Shown here in pieces: positions 35,847-44,120 of a stretch of 64,000 bases of DNA. The translations under genes and the position numbers were made by a program. The DNA is from Chloroflexota bacterium. Its GTDB lineage: Bacteria; Chloroflexota; Anaerolineae; SpSt-313. Position 1 is the first letter of the stretch, and each line of letters opens with the position of its first letter. The notes below the pieces were generated by a model that worked only from the letters and a program-made list of their open reading frames with translations, had not been told where the DNA came from and did no database searches. The stretch is taken from contig JAKPJZ010000250.1 of assembly GCA_029553955.1 (NCBI GenBank), positions 186,001 to 250,000 on the forward strand, read 5' to 3'.

Positions 35847-38498
35847 CTAGCGGCGCGCCAGACGCATGCCGTTCAGCGTGACGATGAGTGACGTGCCGAC
35901 GTCGGCAAAGACGGCGCTCCACAGAGTGGCGATGCCGAGCACGGCCAGAGCCACGAAGGCGAACTTGACGGCGAGCGAGAAGCCGATGTTTTGGCGGATA
36001 ACGGCCAGGGTGCGCCGGCTGAGCTGCAGGGTGCGGGGCACCTTGGCGAGGTCGTCGCCCATGAGGGCGATGTCGGCGGTCTCGAGCGCGGCGTCGGAGC
36101 CAGCGGCGCCCATGGCGATGCCGACGGTGGCGCGCGCCAGCGCCGGCGCGTCGTTGACCCCGTCGCCCACCATGGCCACCGAGCCGTACTTGGCCAGCAG
36201 GCCGGCGATGGCGCCGACCTTGTCCTCGGGCAGCAGGTTGGCGCGCACCTCGTCGATGCCGAGCTCGCGGGCGATGGCGGCCGCGGTGGCGGGGTTGTCG
36301 CCGGTGAGCATGACCGTGTGCCGGATGCCGGCCTGGCGCAGGCTGGCGACCGCCTCGCGGGCCTCGGGCCGCGCCCGGTCGGCCACGGCGATGATGCCCC
36401 GTAGGGGCGAGGTCTCCTCGCCCCCGTTGGGTGGGGGCTCCTCGCCGCCACGGTGATGGGGCGAGGAAACCTCGCCCCTACGGTCGCCGGGTTCGCAGCG
36501 GCCGAGGACGAAGACGGTCTTGCCCTCGCGCTCCAGGTCGAGCAGGCGCGCCTCGACCTGCGGCGGGATGGTGAGGCACTCGGCCAAGAGCGAGCGGTTG
36601 CCGATGGTGAAGGTCGTTCCCTGCGCCACGCCGCGCGCCCCACGGCCGGGCAGCGCCTGGAAATCGGCGGCCGGCGGCGGGTAGATGCCGCGATGGCGTG
36701 CCTCGCGTACCACGGCCTGGGCCAGCGGGTGCTCCGAGTTGCGCTCGAGCGCGGCGGCCAGTGTGAGCACCTCGGCTTCGCTCGCTGTGCCCAGGGGGAG
36801 GATGTCGGTCACCACTGGCTGGCCCACGGTGAGCGTGCGTGTCTTGTCGAAGGCGATGGCCTGTACCTCACCCAGCGTCTCGATGTAGGCGCCGCCTTTG
36901 ACGAGCACGCCCTCATGGGCGGCGCGGCCCAAGGCCGAGACGATGGCGACCGGCGTGGAGATGACCAGCGCGCAGGGGCAGGCGATGACCAAGAGCGTCA
37001 GCGCGCGCAGGATCCACACGTTGGCGGGCGCGCCGGTCAAGAGCGGCGGGATGATGGCGATGGCGACGGCGATGGCGATGACCACCGGCGTGTAGATGCG
37101 CGCAAAGCGGTCGACAAAGCGCTGCGAGGGCGCCCGTTGTGCCTGGGCCTGCTCGACCAGGCGCACGATGCGCGCCAGGGCGCTGTCGGAGACCGGCTGG
37201 GTGACGTGCACGGTGAGCGCACCGTGGCCGCTCACGGTGCCGGCATAGACGCGGTCGCCCTGCGCCTTGTCGACCGGGACGGCCTCGCCGGTGATGGGCG
37301 ATTCGTCGACGGCCGAGGTGCCTGCGGCGACCTCGCCGTCGGCCGGGATGCGCTCGCCGGGCCGCACGCGCACCAGGTCGCCCACGTGGAGCGCCTCCAC
37401 GCGCACGCGCTCCTCGTGGTCGCCATGGATGAGGGTGGCCTCCTGCGGCGTGAGCTCGATCAACGCGTGCACGGCATCGCGGGCGCGGTCGAGGGTGTAG
37501 GCCTCGAGCGTGTTGCCCAGCGAGAAGAGGAAAATGACGACGGCGGCCTCGCTCCACTCGCCGATGGCGGCGGCGCCAATGACGGCGATGGTCATCAGCA
37601 GGTTCATGTCGATGACGAAGGTGCTGCGCAGGCTGGCCACGGCGCTGCGTGCCACGTCGTAGCCGCCGACGACGATAGCCAGGCCGTAGAAGACGATGCC
37701 TACCCAGGGCGCCAGGGGCGCGGCCGAGAGGATGGCGCCCAGGGCCGTGAGGGCGCCTGCGGCGATGGTGCGCCGGCCGCGGCGCTGCCGGAAGAGGAAG
37801 GCCCAAAAGTCACGCCGGGGCGGCTGCCGCACCACCTCGCCCGCCTCCAGGCGCGCCGTGTAGCCCGCGCGCGAGACGGCGCTCGTGATCTGGGCCACCA
37901 CCTCGTCGCCGCCGGTCGCCTGGACGTCGATGGTGGCGGCGCCAAAGTTGATGCTGGCGCCGGCCACGCCGGGCAGGCCGGCGACGAGGCTTTCGAGCCC
38001 CTTGGCGCACTCGGCGCAATCGAGTCCCTCGAGGCGGAAGCGCAGCGCGGCGGGCGCACGCTCGGCCACGTCGTAGCCCAGGGCGCGGATCAGGGCGACG
38101 ATCTCGTCGCGGCCGACGCGCTCAGCATCGTAGGCCAGCTCGACCTGGCCCAGGGCGAACTCGACGCGCGCCGACTGCACGCCCGGCATGTTGGCGAGCG
38201 ACGCCTCCACGCCGCGCGCGCACTCGGGGCAGTCCATCTCGGTGACGTTCAGGCGCTCGTGGCGATAGCGGCGGCTCACGGCCTCGCCGGCGCTGTCGAC
38301 CGCGTTCGCCATGTCTTCTGCCGAGATGATTGCGGGGTCGTAGCCGACGATGAGCTTGTCGCGCTCGTGCGAGAACTGCACCGATTGCACCCCAGCGCGC
38401 TGCTCGAGCGCGCTCGATAGGTGGCTGATGCATTGCTCGCAGCCCGCAGCATTGGGCAGCGCGCGGGCGATGTCATAGATACCGGTGGCGGTAGGCAA
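35847..38498 (-). CDS. Heavy-metal translocating P1B-type ATPase (Zn/Cd/Pb-like) with N-terminal HMA domains
   Basis: CPCALVISTPVAIVSALGRAAHEGVLVKGG, MLTGDNPATAAAIARELGI, MVGDGVNDAPALARATVGIAMG; motif AFDKTRTLT; in-frame repeat insert. Confidence 0.9.
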   Translation of the reverse strand: MPTATGIYDIARALPNAAGCEQCISHLSSALEQRAGVQSVQFSHERDKLIVGYDPAIISAEDMANAVDSAGEAVSRRYRHERLNVTEMDCPECARGVEASLANMPGVQSARVEFALGQVELAYDAERVGRDEIVALIRALGYDVAERAPAALRFRLEGLDCAECAKGLESLVAGLPGVAGASINFGAATIDVQATGGDEVVAQITSAVSRAGYTARLEAGEVVRQPPRRDFWAFLFRQRRGRRTIAAGALTALGAILSAAPLAPWVGIVFYGLAIVVGGYDVARSAVASLRSTFVIDMNLLMTIAVIGAAAIGEWSEAAVVIFLFSLGNTLEAYTLDRARDAVHALIELTPQEATLIHGDHEERVRVEALHVGDLVRVRPGERIPADGEVAAGTSAVDESPITGEAVPVDKAQGDRVYAGTVSGHGALTVHVTQPVSDSALARIVRLVEQAQAQRAPSQRFVDRFARIYTPVVIAIAVAIAIIPPLLTGAPANVWILRALTLLVIACPCALVISTPVAIVSALGRAAHEGVLVKGGAYIETLGEVQAIAFDKTRTLTVGQPVVTDILPLGTASEAEVLTLAAALERNSEHPLAQAVVREARHRGIYPPPAADFQALPGRGARGVAQGTTFTIGNRSLLAECLTIPPQVEARLLDLEREGKTVFVLGRCEPGDRRGEVSSPHHRGGEEPPPNGGEETSPLRGIIAVADRARPEAREAVASLRQAGIRHTVMLTGDNPATAAAIARELGIDEVRANLLPEDKVGAIAGLLAKYGSVAMVGDGVNDAPALARATVGIAMGAAGSDAALETADIALMGDDLAKVPRTLQLSRRTLAVIRQNIGFSLAVKFAFVALAVLGIATLWSAVFADVGTSLIVTLNGMRLARR
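36400..36482. repeat. Palindromic element inserted in frame in P1B-ATPase CDS
   Basis: CGTAGGGGCGAGGTCTCCTCGCCCC (36400-36424) / GGGGCGAGGAAACCTCGCCCCTACG (36458-36482), 24/25 match. Confidence 0.9.
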
Positions 38499-38507
38499 AT
38501 CGGCACC

Positions 38508-38864
38508 TCACTCGTGCGTGACGTGCTCCATGCCGCTCGTAAAGAGGCCGAGGATGTGGTCATCGTCGAGCGCATAGTAGACCATGCGTCCGCGCTTGGC
38601 GCGTCGCACCAGGCGAAGGGAACGCAGCAAGCGCAACTGGTGCGAGATGGCCGACTGGCTCATGCCCAGGCTGGCGGCCAGGTCGCAGACGCAGAGCTCG
38701 GCCTGGCTGAGCGCCGAGATGATGCGCACGCGGGTGGGGTCGCCGAGGGCCTGGAAGAGCTCGGCGAGGCGCGTGGCGGTCAGGCCGTCGACGATGTGCG
38801 GCGCGACGGCGCGCACCCGCTCCTCGTCGATGTAGGTCACCTCGCAGCGGTCCTCGCGCATCAT
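38508..38864 (-). CDS. ArsR/SmtB family metalloregulator (CadC-like)
   Basis: LAELFQALGDPTRVRIISALSQAELCVCDLAASLGMSQSAISHQLRLLRSLRLVRRAKRGRMVYYALDDDHI; adjacent to P1B-ATPase. Confidence 0.92.
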   Translation of the reverse strand: MMREDRCEVTYIDEERVRAVAPHIVDGLTATRLAELFQALGDPTRVRIISALSQAELCVCDLAASLGMSQSAISHQLRLLRSLRLVRRAKRGRMVYYALDDDHILGLFTSGMEHVTHE

Positions 38865-38964
38865 CCTGTGCCTCTTTCTGAACGTATGAGCAACTGTTCA
38901 TATATCAGTATATCATGGATTGCGCATGCCGTCAAAACGTGCCGTCTCTCTACCGGTCCGGTCC

Positions 38965-39060
38965 GTCATTGCGAGTACCCCAGGGTTCGCCGAACCCTGT
39001 GCCAAGCACAGAACCTTGGCTTGTCATTGCTTCGTCGGCTGCGGCCTCCTCGCAATGACA
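38965..39060 (+). repeat. GTCATTGCGAG... interspersed element, copy 2
   Basis: Collinear with 17785-17881. Confidence 0.85.
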
Positions 39061-39071
39061 GATCGAGCCGG

Positions 39072-39695
39072 CTATCCCTCCCAGCGGACGACGCTCGGCA
39101 GGGGCTTGCGGCGGCGGGGGGCGGGCTGCTCGGCGGGGTAGCCGAGGGCGACGGTGGCCAGGAGCTGGCCTTCGCCGCCGAGCCAGGCGTGCACCTCGCG
39201 TGTGGCGAGGTTGGGGTAGCCCAGCCACACGGCGCCGAGGCCGAGGCCGTGGGCGGCGAGGAGCAGGTTCTGCACGGCGGCGGCGACGCTTTCGACGACC
39301 ATGGTCCAGGTGAAGAGCGGGGCGAGGTCGCCGCTGGCCACCAGGCGCACGGCGGCGTCGCTGGGGCTAAAGACCGCCCATGCGGTGACGACGGCGGCCG
39401 CTTGCGCGATCATCTCGGCCGCGCGGCGGATGCCGTGCCGGTGCACCCAGAGGACGGGGTTGATGCCCGGCTGCATGCCGGCGGCGAAGCGGTGCAGCAG
39501 GGCAGCCAGCTCTTGCTTGCGCTCGCCCTGAAAGACGACAAAGCGCCATGGCTGCAGGTTGTCGGCCGAAGGCGCCCAGATGGCCGCCTCGAGGATGCGC
39601 TCCAGGTGCTCGCGGGGGATGGGCCGGCTCTGCCACGTGCGGATGCTGCGCCGCGCGCGCATGGCGGCGAGGAGGGCGTCGCTGTTCTGTTGCAT
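39072..39695 (-). CDS. Nitroreductase family protein
   Basis: MRARRSIRTWQSRPIPREHLERILEAAIWAPSADNLQPWRFVVF; NLLLAAHGLGLGAVWLGYP. Confidence 0.9.
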   Translation of the reverse strand: MQQNSDALLAAMRARRSIRTWQSRPIPREHLERILEAAIWAPSADNLQPWRFVVFQGERKQELAALLHRFAAGMQPGINPVLWVHRHGIRRAAEMIAQAAAVVTAWAVFSPSDAAVRLVASGDLAPLFTWTMVVESVAAAVQNLLLAAHGLGLGAVWLGYPNLATREVHAWLGGEGQLLATVALGYPAEQPAPRRRKPLPSVVRWEG

Positions 39696-39797
39696 GTCGA
39701 TATCCTGTCTCCCTGGGCCTGGATATCACCGCGGAGGCGCAGAGGACGCGGAGATGTTACTCATCCTCTCTGCGGCCTCTGCGGTGACTCCTACCCT

Positions 39798-40835
39798 CTA
39801 CAATTGCGGCACGGCTTCGGCCTGAAAGGCGTAGAGGTGCAGGGCGCCGACGGCAGAGAAGGGGCGGCTGAGCCCGGCCACGGCCAGCACGTCGCCGGCC
39901 GGCGTGGCCGTGAGGGTGACCCGGCGGCCCGCAAAGCCCCGCTCTTCGTCGACCATGACCTCGGGCACGACGTTGGCGATGTGCGCGGCGACTTCGTATT
40001 CGGGGATGCGCCAGATCCACAGCGAGCGGCTGTTGTCGGTCAACGTAGCCACGAAACGCCCCCCACCCAAGAGCGCGGCATGATAGTCGCAGGGGATGCG
40101 GGCGACATCCTCGCCGGTGCGATAGTCCCAGAGGTAGGCCCAGCCGTGCGCCGCCTGGTGGAGGCGGCCGCCGGCCTCGAGGAAGGTCGGCGCCGTGGCC
40201 GCGAGCAACTGGGGCTCGCTGGGATGGAAGGCCAGCGCCGTCACCGGCTGCGCGATCTCGGGCCGCGCGGCCACGATGTGGCGCGCCTCCAGATCGACCA
40301 CGACCGCGCCGCCGGAGCGCAGGCCTACCGCGATGAGCTGGCCGTTGGCCGCAGAGCGCATGCTCGCGATGGGGCCGGCAAGCCCGAGCACCCACAGCCA
40401 CTCGCCGCGCTCGATGCCCCACAGCTCCAGCCGGTTGCCCTGGGCGATGGCAATGCTCTCGCCGCTCGGCCCAAAGGCGTGCGTGGCCACCTCGCGGCCG
40501 CCCTGGGGGACATAGTCGAGGACCATCTCCCCATCGGGCAGCGACCACACGGTCACGCCGCCCCCCTTGCGTGCGGCGGCCAGGCGGCGACCGTCGGGCG
40601 AGAAGCGCGGGCGGGCGTACGTCACCTGGGGGGTCTGCTGCGGCAGCATGGGCCCCTCGATGGCCGTGCCCGGCAGGGCCACCTCGCGCACCCAATCGCA
40701 GCCGGTGGTGCGCCACACGCCCAGCCGCGGCCCCTCGTCTTCCTGGTAGACGGCGGCCACGGCCTGGCCGTCGGGGCTCAGGTCGCAATCCCACAGGCCC
40801 AGGCGGGTGATGGTTTCCAGGCGTCGGATTTCCAT
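39798..40835 (-). CDS. WD40-like beta-propeller repeat protein
   Basis: Repeated blades: SPDGRRLAAARKGGGVTVWSLPDGEMV, FHPSEPQLLAAT, YLWDYRTGEDVARI, SLWIWRIPEYEV. Confidence 0.7.
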   Translation of the reverse strand: MEIRRLETITRLGLWDCDLSPDGQAVAAVYQEDEGPRLGVWRTTGCDWVREVALPGTAIEGPMLPQQTPQVTYARPRFSPDGRRLAAARKGGGVTVWSLPDGEMVLDYVPQGGREVATHAFGPSGESIAIAQGNRLELWGIERGEWLWVLGLAGPIASMRSAANGQLIAVGLRSGGAVVVDLEARHIVAARPEIAQPVTALAFHPSEPQLLAATAPTFLEAGGRLHQAAHGWAYLWDYRTGEDVARIPCDYHAALLGGGRFVATLTDNSRSLWIWRIPEYEVAAHIANVVPEVMVDEERGFAGRRVTLTATPAGDVLAVAGLSRPFSAVGALHLYAFQAEAVPQL

Positions 40836-41045
40836 CCCGGCCTCCTCCGCTCGCCGGCGTGAACGCGGCGGTGTGCGACTGGAGTATAGCGCCCCTGAGG
40901 AGAGTGGTCAAAGCCAAGACGCGCCCTAGCTGCAGCGTTTCTTGGCCGCGGCATCGGGCACTGAAGGAGTCCCTGCGCTTGCAGCGACAGACTGATACTC
41001 GGTCATGCGCCGCAGCGGGTTTGAGCGCACACGAGGAGGTCGTCG

Positions 41046-42212
41046 ATGCCCAGAGAGACTCACAACGAGGCGAGCGAGCGCGGCCAGACGCTGGTCCTCT
41101 TTGCACTGGCCCTGGTCGCCATGATCGGCTTCCTCGGCTTGACCATAGATGGCGGGAACCTCTATGCCGAACGCCGGCTCGCTCAGAATGCCGCCGATGC
41201 CGCCGCACTGGCCGGCGCTTATGCTCTCGGAGAGGGCGGCGACCAGCGGGCCACCTATCGCCGCATCGAAGAGTATGCGGTCGCAAAGAATGGGGCCACG
41301 GCTTTCAGCGCCCGCTACCTGCCGGGCAACCAGCCTGTGGCCGACGTCGCAGCGGGCTCGCCACCAGGCGCGAACGCCATGCAGGTGACGGTGCGCAAAG
41401 AGGTCAAGACGTTCTTCATGGCGGCCCTGGGCATTTCGACCGTCCAGGTCAGCGCTGAGGCCGAGGCCATCGTCACGCAACGGCCCCATGAGTGCCTCGG
41501 CGGCTGCGTAATGTGGGCCGGCCAGAGCATCAATCTGGACAAGAACAATGGCGTCTACACCGGCAACGTGCACTCTAATGGCAGCCTCGATCTCGGCAAG
41601 AACAACAATGTCTTCAACGGCATCTGCGAGTCCGTGGCTCCTCCGATATACGATCCCCACAAGACGACCTTCAACCCCAGCGCGGGCAACCCCAGGCGGG
41701 TGACCCCCGCCGGCTGGCCGGTGGAGTACAACATCGCCGATTATGATATTGACCTGGGCGGCCAGATGGCCACGGCCGCGGAGCTGGACGGTCGCTATCA
41801 CCGCTATCGGACAAGCATGTCGCTTGGGGGGAACAACGAGACGCTGAGCGGCCTGTACTATGTGCACGGCGATTGCACCGTCTATGGCAACAAGGTCCAC
41901 GGCAAGGTGACCATCGTGGCGACGGGCTCGATCATCCTGAAAGATAACCAGTACACGATGGAGGCATACTCTGACGGGCTGCTGTTCTTCTCAGAGCAGG
42001 GCGATATCACTGTGGAGAAAAACGGCGCTTCACTGCGCGGCATAGTCTATGCGCCGAACGGCACCATCTCCCTGGAGAAGAACAACAGCACCCTCGACCG
42101 GGGCGGCTTTGTGGCCCAGAATATCGTGATTCTCAAGAACAACACCCAGCTCGCCTACGATGCGGACTATTGCCCGGGCCCGAAGCGGCTCGATGTCCGC
42201 CTGCAGCGCTAG
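41046..42212 (+). CDS. TadG-like (Flp pilus-associated) N-terminus with KNN-rich solenoid-like C-terminus
   Basis: ERGQTLVLFALALVAMIGFLGLTIDGGNLYAERRLAQNAADAAALAGAYAL; recurrent KNN(G/N/S/T) motifs. Confidence 0.75.
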   Translation: MPRETHNEASERGQTLVLFALALVAMIGFLGLTIDGGNLYAERRLAQNAADAAALAGAYALGEGGDQRATYRRIEEYAVAKNGATAFSARYLPGNQPVADVAAGSPPGANAMQVTVRKEVKTFFMAALGISTVQVSAEAEAIVTQRPHECLGGCVMWAGQSINLDKNNGVYTGNVHSNGSLDLGKNNNVFNGICESVAPPIYDPHKTTFNPSAGNPRRVTPAGWPVEYNIADYDIDLGGQMATAAELDGRYHRYRTSMSLGGNNETLSGLYYVHGDCTVYGNKVHGKVTIVATGSIILKDNQYTMEAYSDGLLFFSEQGDITVEKNGASLRGIVYAPNGTISLEKNNSTLDRGGFVAQNIVILKNNTQLAYDADYCPGPKRLDVRLQR

Positions 42213-42353
42213 TCGTGTTCGCAAACCCGTAGTCTAGCCCCCCTTGGCCGCCGCAGGCGGCTTCGTGGGCGTTGCTGGCAGCCAATCTGCCGCCGTGGCG
42301 ACGCGAAACGGGCACAAGGCCCTAGGCTACGGGGGTTTGCGAACACGACCTAG
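42209..42353 (+). repeat. ~145-bp element with terminal inverted repeats (core copy 5, arm type B), bounded by CTAG
   Basis: CTAGTCGTGTTCGCAAACCC...GGGTTTGCGAACACGACCTAG. Confidence 0.85.
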
Positions 42354-42357
42354 TCGT

Positions 42358-42449
42358 GCTTGTAGTACGTGAGAGCGTGAAGGGGAACACCTGCCGGGTC
42401 TCGGAAGACCTGGCAGGTGTCCCCCTTCACGCTCTCACGTACTACAAGC
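42358..42449. repeat. 38-bp-arm palindrome (1 mismatch) with GTAGTAC tips
   Basis: GCTTGTAGTACGTGAGAGCGTGAAGGGGAACACCTGCC ... GGCAGGTGTCCCCCTTCACGCTCTCACGTACTACAAGC. Confidence 0.93.
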
Positions 42450-42455
42450 GAACTG

Positions 42456-43916
42456 CTAGAGCAGCCCCACGCGGGCGTTGAACTCGTCGATCAGGGTGTC
42501 GATCTCGTCTGCCTGCCCCTGGAAGCCGGTCCAGTAGCTGCGGTCGTACCACTGGGCCTGGATCTCCTGATAGCTGCGCCCTTGCTGCTCGACCCAGGTG
42601 TAGTACTTGAGCTGGTGGATGCGGCGGCGGTCGGTGTAGCGCAGCTCGAGCATGTTGTCGGTCGATTGGCCCAAGAGCCAGCGGGCATAGTCGGCGGCGG
42701 CCTGCGTCTCGGTATAGTCGCCGAGCTCGGCGCGCATCTCTTCGAGCCGGCTGCCGTAGAGCTCCATCGAGTCGGTGAGGATGGTGAGCACGATATCGTC
42801 GCCGGTCATCTCATAGTACTTGGCGAGCTTGCACGCCGAGAGCACGTTCCCGATGCCCGAAAAGCCCAGCAGGTCGAGCTGGCCGACGATGGCCTCGGGC
42901 ACGCCCATGCGCACCAAGTAGGCACGCCCCATGGGCTCGTTGAAGAGGCGCGCCAGGTTGGCCACGGCGTTGTCGTCGATGGCGACGACGACGTCGGTGT
43001 TGCCCACGTTGTGGATCCAGGGCACGTGCTTGTCGCCGATGCCCTCGATGCGGTGCGCGCCAAAGCCGTTCTCGAGCAGCGTGGGGCACTGTAGCGCCTC
43101 GGAGGCCACGATCTTGCTCGCGGGGAAGATCTGCTTCAGGTAATCGCCGCTGGCGATGGTGCCCGCCGAGCCGGTGGCCGAGACCAGGCCGCGATAGACG
43201 CTGCGTGGGCCCATGGCCTGCTGCAGCACCTCCTCCATGGCATGGCCGGTGATCTCATAGTGCCAGAGATAGTTGCCAAACTCTTCGAACTGGTTAAAGA
43301 TCATCAGGTCCTGGCCCGAGCGGCGCAGCTCCCAACACTTGTCAAAGATCTCTTTGACGTTGGACTCGGTGCCGGGGGTGGCGATGATCTCGCCCGCGAT
43401 GCCGGCGAGCCAATCAAAACGCTCGCGGCTCATGCCCTCGGGCAGGATGGCGATCGACTGGCAGGCCAAGAGAGCCGAGTCGTAGGCGCCGCCGCGGCAA
43501 TAGTTGCCGGTGGAGGGCCAGACGGCCTTTTGCGTGGTGGGGTCGAACTGGCCGGTGACGAGGCGGGGCGCCAGGCAGGCGTAGGCCGCGCCGACCTTGT
43601 GCGAGCCGGTGGGGAACCACTTGCCGACGAGGGCGATGATGCGCGCATCGACGCCGGTGAGCGCCTTGGGCAGCTCGATCCAGTTGGCGCCGCCAAAGCC
43701 GCCGCCCGAGGCCGTGGGCTCGTTCTTCCAGGTGATGCGGAAGAGGTTGCGCGGGTTCACGTCCCACAGGCCGATCGTCGCCAGTTCCTCGCGGATGCGG
43801 GCGGGGATCAGCGCGGGGTTCTTCATCTGCCTGAAGGTGGGGATGATGATGTTGCGCTCGCGCGCCCGCTGCACGGCGCGTTCGAGGCGGTCGGGATGCA
43901 CGGTCAGGTCGATCAT
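42456..43916 (-). CDS. Fold-type II PLP-dependent enzyme (cysteine synthase/TrpB-like)
   Basis: WFPTGSHKVGAAYACLAPRLVTG, PSTGNYCRGGAYDSALLACQSIAILPEGMSRERFDWL, SATGSAGTIASGDYLK. Confidence 0.8.
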   Translation of the reverse strand: MIDLTVHPDRLERAVQRARERNIIIPTFRQMKNPALIPARIREELATIGLWDVNPRNLFRITWKNEPTASGGGFGGANWIELPKALTGVDARIIALVGKWFPTGSHKVGAAYACLAPRLVTGQFDPTTQKAVWPSTGNYCRGGAYDSALLACQSIAILPEGMSRERFDWLAGIAGEIIATPGTESNVKEIFDKCWELRRSGQDLMIFNQFEEFGNYLWHYEITGHAMEEVLQQAMGPRSVYRGLVSATGSAGTIASGDYLKQIFPASKIVASEALQCPTLLENGFGAHRIEGIGDKHVPWIHNVGNTDVVVAIDDNAVANLARLFNEPMGRAYLVRMGVPEAIVGQLDLLGFSGIGNVLSACKLAKYYEMTGDDIVLTILTDSMELYGSRLEEMRAELGDYTETQAAADYARWLLGQSTDNMLELRYTDRRRIHQLKYYTWVEQQGRSYQEIQAQWYDRSYWTGFQGQADEIDTLIDEFNARVGLL

Positions 43917-43993
43917 GAGATTCCTCTCCTCTGTGCCTGGGCCACCGCCGGGCATCTTGCTCCGCTCAGGCCCCCGGCCTTAGCCCAGGGCGA

Positions 43994-44069
43994 GGTTTTG
44001 GTGGCTGGGCGGCGTTGGCTGCCCCCGCCCGCAGGCGGGGGCAGCCAACGCCGCCCAGCCACCAAAACC
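43994..44069. repeat. Perfect 36-bp-arm palindrome, 4-nt loop
   Basis: GGTTTTGGTGGCTGGGCGGCGTTGGCTGCCCCCGCC-CGCA-GGCGGGGGCAGCC... Confidence 0.95.
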
Positions 44070-44120
44070 CCTATGGGGGTGGTACCGGGTGGGAGCGAAG
44101 CCTGAGGGCCGGTCGCCGGC

